Assembly (NCBI GenBank): GCA_900555225.1
Contig: USKL01000009.1
Span: 1 to 15,785 of the forward strand
DNA length: 15,785 nt
Source: an uncultured Collinsella sp.
Lineage (GTDB): Bacteria; Actinomycetota; Coriobacteriia; Coriobacteriales; Coriobacteriaceae
Reading direction: 5' to 3'
Under the pieces are notes generated by a model that was given only the letters and a program-made list of their open reading frames with translations, was not told the origin of the DNA and searched no databases. Made by a program: the position numbers and the translations under genes. This document shows positions 1 to 7,284 of the stretch, in pieces (position 1 is the first letter of the stretch; each line of letters begins with the position of its first letter).

Positions 1-28
1 ACGTTTTGTTTGGGGCGGCACGTTTTTG

Positions 29-1321
29 TTATAAGGCGATCCTGCTTAGACGAGCTTGCACTTCTGGAATGATCTTCTCGAACATTACCTCCGCCTCGGG
101 AAAACCCTCTTCTTTGAGACCGCGCGCCGCGTCTCTTAGCGCGTCTGGAACCTCATTGCAGGTATCAGCAATCATTCCGGCGACAATTCCCCCGGGCAAA
201 CCCGCCTCAATCATTTGGCTCATCACCGACCCACGCGTTACGTCGTCAATCTTGCGGCTCCCACCAAACGAGACGCCCATCTCACGAACGAGACTGGGGT
301 AAACCGTTGTGCACAGTACGTCATAGAGCGGCGCCAACCTCACCTGCTTCCAACTTTCGTCCCATACGAGCGACCAGTTCTTTAGATGGTTATCACAGTT
401 ACCTACGGCATAGTCAAACAGCTGGTTATAGCCGACAAGGAACCTGTCCTCCATTTGATTCGTCGACGCCCTTCGCACCGCATCGACGATAAGCCCCAGG
501 TAATTGACGCCCGTCGGCTCATATTTAAGCTCACGCGAGATACCCTTGGCCTGACAAACATCTTCCTGGTGCAAACGGTACGGAATTGGCAATCCGTCAA
601 CCGAGCGTCCAGCATCAGGCGTTACTCGGTCAAATCGCTTCACGGCGATAATTGGCTCGGCATCCTCAACTCGGACAAGAAAACACTCTTCGGCCGATAG
701 GTCCATCAGAGAGGCGGCTCTCACGCACATCGCTTCGCACACCGTCTCGCCCGGGAACGTTTTCGATCCCGCCTTGAGAATGTGCGTGGATGGGGCCGCT
801 CCATGAGGCAGGTACCATCCGCCACATGGGTCATCGCCCGTATGGTAGAGACCGACCTTCGCCTGAGCACCTGCAAGGGAGATTCGACTCTCTAGCGCTA
901 AATCAAAAGCAACCTCCGCCGGCGCGTATGCCAGCCCGCTTAGCTGTTCCTCACCTATCTCTTCATAGCCCATTTCGAGACTGTCGGCCGAAGGCTCTCG
1001 CGTCAAAACCAGAGCGCCGACAGGTTCATCGCGGACTAAATCGAGCACCTTGAAGTAATCTCCGCGTTCCGCTCGCGCCCTTTTCTCAAGGTCCCTGTTG
1101 AGCTGCCCCTCCGGAATGATGCCAGAGAAAAAGGAGCCCGTTGCGTCCGGACTAAATGTCTCGGCCGACAACGGCAGCGAGATCGAAATCGGCGCCGCAT
1201 CACCGCTCTCGAGATATTTGGGGCTATAGGTGAATGCCGGAAACCCCGCATGTTCCTCCAATATGCCAACCAGCTGGTAAGACCCATTAAACTCACGGTG
1301 AACGAACAGCGTGCCATCCAT
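29..1321 (-). CDS. hipA: HipA-family serine/threonine protein kinase (toxin of HipBA pair)
   Basis: HipA kinases phosphorylate a cytosolic target (in E. coli, glutamyl-tRNA synthetase GltX), slowing translation and favouring persistence; the target here is unknown. The 430-residue protein is close to the E. coli length (about 440). Visible motifs are: the glycine-rich loop RISLAGAQAK (146-155), with S148 aligning to the E. coli autophosphorylated serine 150; THILK with probable ATP-binding K183; VKRFDR (227-232); HQEDVCQ (251-257); catalytic loop GNCDNHLKN (307-315) with D310 and N315; and PLYD with metal-binding D334. All key kinase residues are present, so it should be active. Its ATG overlaps the TAA of hipB by one base (TAATG), implying translational coupling. 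The base composition is less G+C-rich than the neighbours. Identification of the family is firm; the gene symbol is by family only. Confidence 0.93.
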   Translation of the reverse strand: MDGTLFVHREFNGSYQLVGILEEHAGFPAFTYSPKYLESGDAAPISISLPLSAETFSPDATGSFFSGIIPEGQLNRDLEKRARAERGDYFKVLDLVRDEPVGALVLTREPSADSLEMGYEEIGEEQLSGLAYAPAEVAFDLALESRISLAGAQAKVGLYHTGDDPCGGWYLPHGAAPSTHILKAGSKTFPGETVCEAMCVRAASLMDLSAEECFLVRVEDAEPIIAVKRFDRVTPDAGRSVDGLPIPYRLHQEDVCQAKGISRELKYEPTGVNYLGLIVDAVRRASTNQMEDRFLVGYNQLFDYAVGNCDNHLKNWSLVWDESWKQVRLAPLYDVLCTTVYPSLVREMGVSFGGSRKIDDVTRGSVMSQMIEAGLPGGIVAGMIADTCNEVPDALRDAARGLKEEGFPEAEVMFEKIIPEVQARLSRIAL

Positions 1322-1611
1322 TACTTCCCCCTCACCTTCAGAATAAAATCAATATCCACGATGGAGGCGTAATCGAAAATGACACCAATTTCGACCGTTG
1401 TCCGCCCCCGTTCGATATCACCAATCACACGAAGGCTGCGACCCGTCATAGTCGCGACGTCACGTTGAGTCAAACCGAGCTCACGCCTTCTGAGCCTAAG
1501 GGCCTTCCCTATCTCGGCGGGATCGAAAACCGTGCGCTCCGAGAAAGCGACTTCCGACGGTTTGAGCTTGATGCGTCCATCCAGCTTTTTAATCGTTGTC
1601 ACCGTTCTCAT
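1321..1611 (-). CDS. hipB: HipB-like antitoxin, XRE-family DNA-binding protein
   Basis: This is the antitoxin and autorepressor of the hip operon. It should bind HipA and the operators just upstream. The 96-residue protein has a Cro/C1-type helix-turn-helix at about residues 35-80: IGKALRLRRRELGLTQRDVA, then a recognition helix around TGRSLRVIGDIERGR. The reading frame is open to an ATG at 1671, but I chose the ATG at 1611. GGAGG (1616-1620) lies four bases before it, and the probable -10 box at 1645-1650 lies between the two ATGs, so the upstream one would not be transcribed from that promoter. The short N-terminal extension (MRTVTTIKKLDGRIKLKPSE) precedes the HTH. hipA follows with a one-base overlap. 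Family assignment is firm; specificity is inferred from gene order and the operators. Confidence 0.9.
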   Translation of the reverse strand: MRTVTTIKKLDGRIKLKPSEVAFSERTVFDPAEIGKALRLRRRELGLTQRDVATMTGRSLRVIGDIERGRTTVEIGVIFDYASIVDIDFILKVRGK

Positions 1612-1622
1612 GACGCCTCCAG

Positions 1623-1724
1623 CTATATTCCTGTCCGTGAACATAGTATAAAACTGTAGCACTATGTTCATGTACGGGAATATAGTGTTGACTACATTAG
1701 CAATGTTCCCGTTCAGGAATATAG
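1623..1724. promoter_or_regulatory. Three phased HipB-type operators (TTC-N8-GAA palindromes)
   Basis: Three 24-bp imperfect palindromes occur at 1623-1646, 1662-1685 and 1701-1724. Each consists of CTAT(A/G)TTC, eight spacer bases, and GAA(T/C)ATAG; the third has CAATGTTC as its left half. They start exactly 39 bp apart. A half-site pair separated by eight bases is also the architecture of the E. coli HipB operator (TATCC-N8-GGATA), so these are very probably HipB sites. A weaker TTC-N8-GAA site sits at 1740-1763, again 39 bp on. The proximal two sites overlap the probable promoter. Confidence 0.82.
1645..1673 (-). promoter_or_regulatory. Probable hipBA promoter
   Basis: On the minus strand a -10 box TATACT (1650-1645) lies 17 bases downstream of a weak -35 region (1673-1668, ACATGA). 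Transcription would start near 1638, inside the proximal operator, giving a short leader that carries the GGAGG site of hipB. Operator 2 covers the -35 region and operator 1 overlaps the -10 edge, which is the arrangement expected for autorepression. The -35 is poor, so the exact promoter is uncertain. Confidence 0.5.
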
Positions 1725-1788
1725 CTGCCGAAAAGCCTGATTTCTTCTTAAATGGGAAGATCCTGAACGGCTACGCCATACGACCCGA

Positions 1789-2832
1789 CTACTCAAAGTA
1801 TTGGAACTTGTTGGTCGAGAAGGCGAATGTTACGACAAAGCCTTCGCCGGAGTCGGATGCCGCGGTAACATCGATGCCCATCTTGGAGCACAGGCGCGCC
1901 ACCAGGTAGAGGCCAATACCTGTTGCACGCTTGGTGGTGCGGCCGTTATCGCCGGTAAAGCCCTTCTCGAACACGCGCGGCAGGTCGGCCGCGCTCACGC
2001 CGCAGCCGTTGTCTGCGACGGTGAGCTCGATGCGTTCGCTCGCCAGACCCTCGTCCAGCAACGCGCCCGAAAACACGATCTTCGCGCCGTCCTCGCGCGC
2101 ATATTTAATACTGTTCTGAATAAGCTGGCCCAGAATAAACTCGAGCCACTTCTCGTCGGTAAAGACCTCGAAGTCGAGGTTCTCGCACACCGGGGCCACG
2201 TGCGCCGCGATGAGCTCGCGCGCGTTGGCTTTAATCGCGCCCGTCACCAAGGTCTTGAGATCCCAGCGGCGAATCAGGTAGTCCCGCTCCACGACTTCCG
2301 AGCGCGCGTAGTACAGCGCCTGGTCGATATAGCGCTCCACGCGAGTCAGCTCACGGCCCAGGTCATCCACGCGCGACAGGTCGTCTTCGCTGCCATCCAG
2401 GTTTTCCAAAATCAGGTGAGCCGCCGCCAGGGGCAGCTTGGCCTCGTGGACCCAGCTCTCGATATAGTCACGATAGTCATCGGTCTGACGCCGGCCTTCG
2501 GCAACCTCGTCGCAAGCGGCTTTGCCCACCCGGCGCAAGACCTCGTACTCGAGCTCGCCCTCGGCATAGGTCGGGCATTGCACCATCTCCTGCACCCATG
2601 CGGGACTCTCGAGCTCCTCTGCCGCACGCTCCAGCTGGCGCAGAAAACGGCGACGGCGCGCGTATTCGATCACGATGCCGAGCATACCAAAGATAAAGGA
2701 CACGCCGACCGCCACGACCACGATGGATGCCGAAGCACCGGCGACCGTCAGCACAAAGCAGCTCAGCAGCACGCCGCACGTCCACACGGCGACGGGAAGC
2801 AGCGCATCTTTAAAGAACTTGCCAAACGACAT
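1789..2832 (-). CDS. Sensor histidine kinase, intramembrane-sensing (BceS-like) type
   Basis: This is an inner-membrane sensor kinase that autophosphorylates and passes phosphate to its partner regulator. In the 347-residue protein two hydrophobic helices (about 11-32 and 35-56) are joined by only a few residues, so there is no extracellular sensor domain. This is the layout of BceS-like kinases that respond to cell-envelope stress, usually through an ABC transporter. The H-box is IESWVHEAKLP (124-134) with phosphoacceptor H129. The N-box has N240, the G1 box DNGCG is at 274-278, the F-box FEKGF at 288-292, and the G2 box GIGLYL at 305-310. It starts 9 bp after the regulator stop, so the two genes are one operon. 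No BceAB-type transporter lies in this window, so the signal is unknown. Confidence 0.92.
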   Translation of the reverse strand: MSFGKFFKDALLPVAVWTCGVLLSCFVLTVAGASASIVVVAVGVSFIFGMLGIVIEYARRRRFLRQLERAAEELESPAWVQEMVQCPTYAEGELEYEVLRRVGKAACDEVAEGRRQTDDYRDYIESWVHEAKLPLAAAHLILENLDGSEDDLSRVDDLGRELTRVERYIDQALYYARSEVVERDYLIRRWDLKTLVTGAIKANARELIAAHVAPVCENLDFEVFTDEKWLEFILGQLIQNSIKYAREDGAKIVFSGALLDEGLASERIELTVADNGCGVSAADLPRVFEKGFTGDNGRTTKRATGIGLYLVARLCSKMGIDVTAASDSGEGFVVTFAFSTNKFQYFE

Positions 2833-2841
2833 AGCCGGCCC

Positions 2842-3511
2842 CTAGACCGAATAGCCTTGGCCGCGATGCGTAGTCAAATACCCCTTGATGCCGATTTTTT
2901 CGAGCGTGGTGCGCAGGCGGTTGATGTTGACGGTGAGCGTATTGTCGTCCACGAAGGCGTCGGAGTCCCACAGATCCTGCATGATAGCCGAGCGCGAAAC
3001 GATCTTGCCCGCGCGGCTCAGAAGCAGCGAGAGGATACGCAGCTCGTTTTTGGTAAGCTCGGTGCTGGTGCCGGTTGCCGTGTTGGTGACCGTAGAGCGG
3101 GCGAGGTCGAGCTCCAGTCCCTTGTGGACGAGTGTGCTGCGCTCGCCTGCCGCCGTGGTGCGGCGCAGCAGGGCATTGATGCGGGCCACGAGCACGCGCG
3201 CTGTAGGGCTTGGGAACAAAGTCGTCCGCGCCGAGCGTCATGGCCATAACCTCGTCGATCTCGGTCGTGCGCGAGGTGAGGACGATGATGGGAACCTCGG
3301 AATCGCGGCGAACCTCGTGGCAGACGTGCTGGCCGTCTTTGACAGGAAGCGTGAGGTCGAGCAGCACCAGGTCGGGCGCGGCGGCGAGAATATCACGCGA
3401 GACATGCTCGAACGATTCGCAGGCCTCGACCTCAAAACCGGCACGGGCAAGGATGTCGGCAAGCTCGCGACGAATGGGCTCGTCATCCTCAACGATATAG
3501 ATCAGCGCCAT
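2842..3511 (-). pseudogene. OmpR-family response regulator interrupted by a frameshift
   Basis: This gene should encode the partner of the kinase downstream. From the ATG at 3511 (GGAGG at 3516-3520) the first frame encodes a full receiver domain: acidic E8/D9/D10, phosphoacceptor D52, T79, K101, then GADDFVPKPYSAR. In that frame the sequence then becomes meaningless. The expected continuation, VLVARINALLRR followed by a winged-helix DNA-binding domain (ELTKNELRILSLLL to THRGQGYSV), is in another frame ending at 2842. The switch falls at the CGCGCGC run near 3195-3203 and fits loss of one CG dinucleotide (or gain of one base). Restored, the protein would be about 223 residues, normal for the family. 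Either the gene is inactive or this is an assembly error. A TTG at 3219 could in principle start the DNA-binding half alone, but no good ribosome site is evident. Confidence 0.85.
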
Positions 3512-3553
3512 GCGTCCTCCCATTTCGCGCAACTTGCACCTTCCACACCATTA

Positions 3554-3589
3554 TGCCCACGGCGTCGCAGCGATACGACCCCGTGGGCA
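3554..3589. other. Hairpin / palindrome upstream of the response regulator
   Basis: TGCCCACGG (3554-3562) is perfectly complementary to CCGTGGGCA (3581-3589). An inner GTCG/CGAC pair lies four bases each side of an eight-base loop. It sits 43 bases before the regulator start and lacks a T-run on either strand, so it is not a typical terminator. It may be a 5'-leader structure or an operator. Confidence 0.45.
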
Positions 3590-3623
3590 CCTAATATGAC
3601 AAAAGTGTTCGGTAGCCTTGAGA

Positions 3624-3660
3624 GAAAATAGGGGCCCTCGGGTCCGAGCCGATCGGCCCC
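3624..3660 (-). terminator. Probable Rho-independent terminator of the cyclodeaminase-aminotransferase operon
   Basis: Read on the minus strand, GGGGCC pairs with GGCCCC (arms at 3655-3660 and 3631-3636), with an inner CTCGG/CCGAG-like pairing. TATTTTCTC follows immediately. The hairpin begins about 20 bases after the aminotransferase stop codon. Confidence 0.65.
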
Positions 3661-3680
3661 ATCACTTCGATCTCGAGCCT

Positions 3681-4811
3681 CTACTCGAGCGTACGCATGT
3701 ACGCAGAGATGGCATCCAGGCCCTTCTGCAGGTCGTCGGTGTTATCGGAGTATGCATAGCCGATGCGCATGCTCTTGGGCTCCTCGAAGCAATCGCCCGG
3801 GGTGACGAGCGCGCCGGACTTCTTAATCATGTCGATGCAGAACGTCCTGGAGTCGATGTCGTAGTCGTAATACACGAGCGCGGTGGTACCCGCCTCGGGC
3901 TTAACGAACGACAGGTGCGGCTCGCTCTCGACCCACTTCTCCAGAACAGCAAGGTTCTGACGGACGATGCGACGGCTGCGCTCAAGGATCACGGAAGCGT
4001 TGCCCAGAATCAGCTCCGCCACCGTCTCGCTGAATATGCCGGCGGAAATCAGGTTGTAGTCGCGATGCGAGAGCAGCGCGCGACGAAGTTCCGGGCTCTT
4101 GGTGACCGCCCAGCCCAGACGCAGGCCGGCGAACGACCAGACCTTGGACATGGATGCGGTGACGACGGCCTTGTCGTACAGGTCGATCACAGACTCGGAG
4201 TACTCATCCGTCTGAGTAAGCAGACGATAGACCTCGTCGCAGAGCACCCACGCGTCGTGTTTGCGTGCGACCTCGACAATCGCCTTGAGCGTATCGGTGT
4301 CGAGCAGGGCGCCCGTGGGGTTGTCCGGGTTATTGATGCAGATGAGCTTGGTATCGTCGGTCACCAGGGTATCGAGCGCGTCGACGTCGACGTGATAGCC
4401 GTTCTTGCGATCGAGCTGAAGGATATCGACCTTCGCACCGCACATCTCGGGAATCGAGTAAAGCTGCTGGTAGGTAGGCTTGACGGAGACTACGTGATCG
4501 CCCGGTTCGACGAGCGTGGAAATAACCAGGGAGTTGGCACCGGTCGCGCCGTGCGTGGGCACGATATGCCCGGGTTCGACCGTCTTATAGAGACGCGCGA
4601 CCCCCTCGAGGAAGCCGGGCTGCCCCTCGATGTCCCCGTAGGTGAATCGGCGCGAGCACAGGCTATCGAGCCACGCCTTCTTGTCGGTGTTCGTAAGCTC
4701 GAACAGCTGGTCGAGCGTGAGGGAGTAGACGCACGTCTCCGCAACGTTGTGGGTGCACTTGGTCTCCCACTCGTTCATCCACTGCTCGACGGCGAAATCC
4801 TTGATCTGCAT
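3681..4811 (-). CDS. Class I/II PLP-dependent aminotransferase
   Basis: This is a fold-type I aminotransferase that moves an amino group between an amino acid and a 2-oxo acid in the cytosol; the substrate cannot be read from the sequence. The 376-residue protein has the full cofactor site: GATGAN (88-93) for the phosphate, NNPDNPTG (160-167) with N164, DEVY (192-195) with D192 and Y195, and SMSKVWSFAGLRLGW with Schiff-base K223 and R231. R349 (in MRIGYAY) is the likely carboxylate-binding arginine. AGGAAG lies five bases before the ATG. It is 24 bp downstream of the ornithine cyclodeaminase-family gene in the same direction, so co-transcription is likely and the two enzymes probably share a pathway. 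Resemblance to capreomycidine-synthase-type aminotransferases is an impression only. Confidence 0.9.
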   Translation of the reverse strand: MQIKDFAVEQWMNEWETKCTHNVAETCVYSLTLDQLFELTNTDKKAWLDSLCSRRFTYGDIEGQPGFLEGVARLYKTVEPGHIVPTHGATGANSLVISTLVEPGDHVVSVKPTYQQLYSIPEMCGAKVDILQLDRKNGYHVDVDALDTLVTDDTKLICINNPDNPTGALLDTDTLKAIVEVARKHDAWVLCDEVYRLLTQTDEYSESVIDLYDKAVVTASMSKVWSFAGLRLGWAVTKSPELRRALLSHRDYNLISAGIFSETVAELILGNASVILERSRRIVRQNLAVLEKWVESEPHLSFVKPEAGTTALVYYDYDIDSRTFCIDMIKKSGALVTPGDCFEEPKSMRIGYAYSDNTDDLQKGLDAISAYMRTLE

Positions 4812-4835
4812 TGTCGCTTCCTTTCCTTGACTTTC

Positions 4836-5870
4836 TTACAGTTCCACCACGGTGCCCAGCCCCGCCTCGACGGCGCGGTCGTAGGCAATTTTCGATGCCG
4901 AAAGGTCCTGAACGGCGATGCCCGACGTATCGAACACCGTCACCTGCTCGTCATCCGAACGCCCCGTAGCCGTGCCGGCGATGACTTCGCCGAGCTCCGC
5001 TTTGATGTCCTCTGGGGTGATGGCACCCTCGGCAACCGGAATCTCCAGCTCGCCGGACGCGACCGATTGCTCGCGGTCGTCGACGTAAACAGCGGCACGG
5101 GTGACAAGCGCCGAGGCGAGCTCCTGCTTGCCGGGCATGTCGGCACCGACGCAGGAGATATGCGTACCGGGGCGCACCCATGCATCGGGGATGATGGGCT
5201 TGGTCGCCGGCGTGATCGTCACGATGGTGTCGGCCTCTGCCGCGGCACCTTGGCCGTCGGCCGTCGCCTCGATGGAATAGGTGGATGCCTCGCGAACATG
5301 CTCGCAGGCGCCCAAGATATGGGCGACTTCGTCTCGCATGCGCTCGATGCGGGCCTCGGGCGCGGCATCGGAAACCGGCTCCCACACCTTGACCTCGCAC
5401 ACCTTGGGACAGGCGGCGAGCACGCCCGCCACCATATAGGTGCTCATATGGCCGGCACCAGCAACAAGCAATTTGGACGCATCCGCCCGAGCCAGCCACT
5501 TGGCACCGAGCGCAGCGGCGGCACCGGTGCGAAGTCCAGTGACGGCGGAGGCATTGAGCAGCGCTAACGGCTCTCCCGTCGCGTTGTCGCACAGCAGCGT
5601 GGTGCCAAAGATCTCGGGCAGCCCCTTTTTGGGATTCTGAGAGAACCAGGCAGTGAGCTTGAGACCGAAGAGACCGCTTCCCGCCAACTCGCCCGAGCGG
5701 ATATCCATATCGGCCACGCCGGGCTCGAACTGCTCATATACCATCGGCCACGCAACGCCCTTGCCCGTTGCCTTCTGGCGATATGCCTCCTCCACGGCAG
5801 CGATTGCATCCTCAATCGTCAGCACCTTGGAAACTTCCTCGGCCGAAAGCACCACCATCTGCCCCATCAT
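4836..5870 (-). CDS. Ornithine cyclodeaminase / mu-crystallin family protein
   Basis: Members of this NAD(P)-binding family include ornithine cyclodeaminase (ornithine to proline plus ammonia), ketimine reductases, alanine dehydrogenases and SbnB-type enzymes. In this 344-residue protein R58 (MDIRSG), K71 (GLKLTAW) and R114 (LNASAVTGLRTGA) match the family's substrate-binding residues. GAGHMS (138-143) is the dinucleotide loop. GADMPGKQEL (242-251) carries D244, which aligns with the catalytic aspartate of ornithine cyclodeaminase. AGGAG lies just before two adjacent ATGs (5870 and 5867); the second has the better spacing, so the true start may be three bases later. It is the first gene of the operon with the aminotransferase and diverges from the PucR-type regulator. 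The exact reaction is not decided by sequence. Confidence 0.9.
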   Translation of the reverse strand: MMGQMVVLSAEEVSKVLTIEDAIAAVEEAYRQKATGKGVAWPMVYEQFEPGVADMDIRSGELAGSGLFGLKLTAWFSQNPKKGLPEIFGTTLLCDNATGEPLALLNASAVTGLRTGAAAALGAKWLARADASKLLVAGAGHMSTYMVAGVLAACPKVCEVKVWEPVSDAAPEARIERMRDEVAHILGACEHVREASTYSIEATADGQGAAAEADTIVTITPATKPIIPDAWVRPGTHISCVGADMPGKQELASALVTRAAVYVDDREQSVASGELEIPVAEGAITPEDIKAELGEVIAGTATGRSDDEQVTVFDTSGIAVQDLSASKIAYDRAVEAGLGTVVEL

Positions 5871-5902
5871 CGCTCCTCTCAGCGAAAGCTTTACGTTGCT
5901 TC

Positions 5903-5931
5903 ACTGTACGGTTTAGTAACGATGCCGCCAA
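5903..5931 (-). promoter_or_regulatory. Candidate promoter of the cyclodeaminase-aminotransferase operon
   Basis: On the minus strand TTGGCG (5931-5926) and TACAGT (5908-5903) are separated by 17 bases. A start near 5896 would give a leader of about 26 bases containing the AGGAG site. The divergent region 5871-6084 is clearly A+T-rich compared with the genes and must also hold the promoter of the PucR-type gene; I see no convincing pair for that. TTGTTG...CAACGA around 5943-5960 is a possible regulator site. Confidence 0.4.
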
Positions 5932-6084
5932 GGATCATTTCTTGTTGGAATCTACAACGATTCTCAATCTGATTTTTCGTTCTATCAGCAGATATTTGAA
6001 CTATTTCTCGCATCAAAGGCATACGGATGTGCGATTATCCTATTTATACCTGTACCTATTGTAGTAATTTACAAGGTGATGTTG

Positions 6085-7266
6085 ATGCTATACACCATCT
6101 CGGACTTCTCGCGGGAATATGAGGGGTCGGTCCGCCTAATCGCCGGCAGCGATGGCGTCTCGTGTGCCGTCTCTGGCGTCGGGATCCTCGATTATGAACT
6201 CATGCCCGGCCTCAAGAACAAGTACCAGCGCGCCAACTTCAGCTCAGACGAAATCGTCCTCAGCACCTTCCTCTATGCGAAGGACGACCCATACCTCATC
6301 ACTGAAGCCGTGAAATACCTCGTCGCCAAGGGAACGAGCGGTCTCATCATCAAAAACGTCCTGCACATCCCGATTCCCGACCAAGCCATCCGCTACGCCA
6401 ACGCACGGCACTACCCGGTCTTTCTCACCACCGACGACTCACTGTTCTTTGACAGCGTCATCTATGAGGTCAAACGGCATATCGAGCAGCTCGCGTCCAT
6501 CGACTTCGCACAGCGCGAGATCGATGCCCTGAGGACAGACGTATCGCCCGAGTCCATCTGCCGACGCATCCGAAGCCTCAACCCGTCATTTCTGGACGAA
6601 GCGGTCGCCCTGTTCGCATCGTTTGCAGAGCCCCTCGACCCGCGTACGTTTTTACAAATCGAACGTCTCTGTGCAAAATCGACCCTCGCCGGATGCCACA
6701 ATATGCTGGCGCCCTATGACGGAGGTTTGTTATTCGTAGCGACAAGCGACTCGGAACAGACGCTCGATGTGGAGCGAATCGTGCAGGCGCTCACGGAGCT
6801 CATCGAGGCTAGCAGCATCGATGGCGGAGCGGAAGGGCTCGGCATCAGCGATATTCTGTTTGGAGACGAGGCGGTGGCGCAGGCAATCTCGCAGGCGATT
6901 TACGCACAGCGTCTATCTTGTCAACGAGCCGAGGGCCCCGTCCGCTATACGCAGCTCGGCATCCTGAGAACCGTGATGCCTTTTGCGGAAACCCCGGAGA
7001 TGCGATCGTTCTCGGAGGCGATTCTCTCGCCGATACGCGAGCACGACAGCGAGCATGGCAGCGAACTGGAATCCACGCTCGCCGCATTCATCGAGAACGA
7101 CCGACGTATCGAGCGAACCGCCAAGCAGACTAGCCAGCACCCGAACACGATTCGATATCGCCTCGATAAGGTGACGGCTCTCACAGGACTGAGCTACAAA
7201 TGCGCCCCGGAGATGGAGCAGCTGTCGCTCGCCTACGCCATCGAACGCGCTCGCTCGCTTCAGTAA
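6085..7266 (+). CDS. PucR-family transcriptional regulator
   Basis: This is a DNA-binding regulator of the PucR/CdaR group. The N-terminal region (about 1-130) resembles the PucR purine-catabolism regulator domain, with the typical phrase about a region of the protein being silent or active on a ligand (GTSGLIIKN, IPIPDQAIRYANARHYPVF). The C-terminal part (about 329-370: AAFIENDRRIERTAKQTSQHPNTIRYRLDK) is the characteristic PucR helix-turn-helix. Candidate starts are GTG 6076, ATG 6079 and ATG 6085. I chose 6085 because AAGG (6073-6076) is then eight bases upstream, giving 393 residues. It diverges from the cyclodeaminase operon, which it probably regulates in response to the pathway's substrate. 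Family call is firm; target and ligand are inferred. Confidence 0.88.
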   Translation: MLYTISDFSREYEGSVRLIAGSDGVSCAVSGVGILDYELMPGLKNKYQRANFSSDEIVLSTFLYAKDDPYLITEAVKYLVAKGTSGLIIKNVLHIPIPDQAIRYANARHYPVFLTTDDSLFFDSVIYEVKRHIEQLASIDFAQREIDALRTDVSPESICRRIRSLNPSFLDEAVALFASFAEPLDPRTFLQIERLCAKSTLAGCHNMLAPYDGGLLFVATSDSEQTLDVERIVQALTELIEASSIDGGAEGLGISDILFGDEAVAQAISQAIYAQRLSCQRAEGPVRYTQLGILRTVMPFAETPEMRSFSEAILSPIREHDSEHGSELESTLAAFIENDRRIERTAKQTSQHPNTIRYRLDKVTALTGLSYKCAPEMEQLSLAYAIERARSLQ

Positions 7267-7284
7267 GCCCACCCCGCCTTGAGG

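Noticed and set aside
1612..1671. N-terminal extension of the HipB frame to an ATG at 1671
   Set aside because: It would be encoded within operators and upstream of the probable -10 box, and lacks a ribosome site; the ATG at 1611 has GGAGG.
1688..1716. TTGACT on the plus strand near the hip operators as a -35 box
   Set aside because: No -10-like hexamer follows at 16-18 bases, and no plus-strand gene lies downstream.
1801..3249. Long plus-strand open frame (482 codons) opposite the two-component genes
   Set aside because: It is antisense to clearly recognisable kinase and regulator domains, has no recognisable domain and is rich in Arg/His/Ala as expected from high-G+C antisense frames.
3618..5567. 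Very long plus-strand open frame (649 codons) opposite the aminotransferase and cyclodeaminase genes
   Set aside because: It is antisense to two genes with full catalytic motifs, and its composition is that of a mirrored frame.
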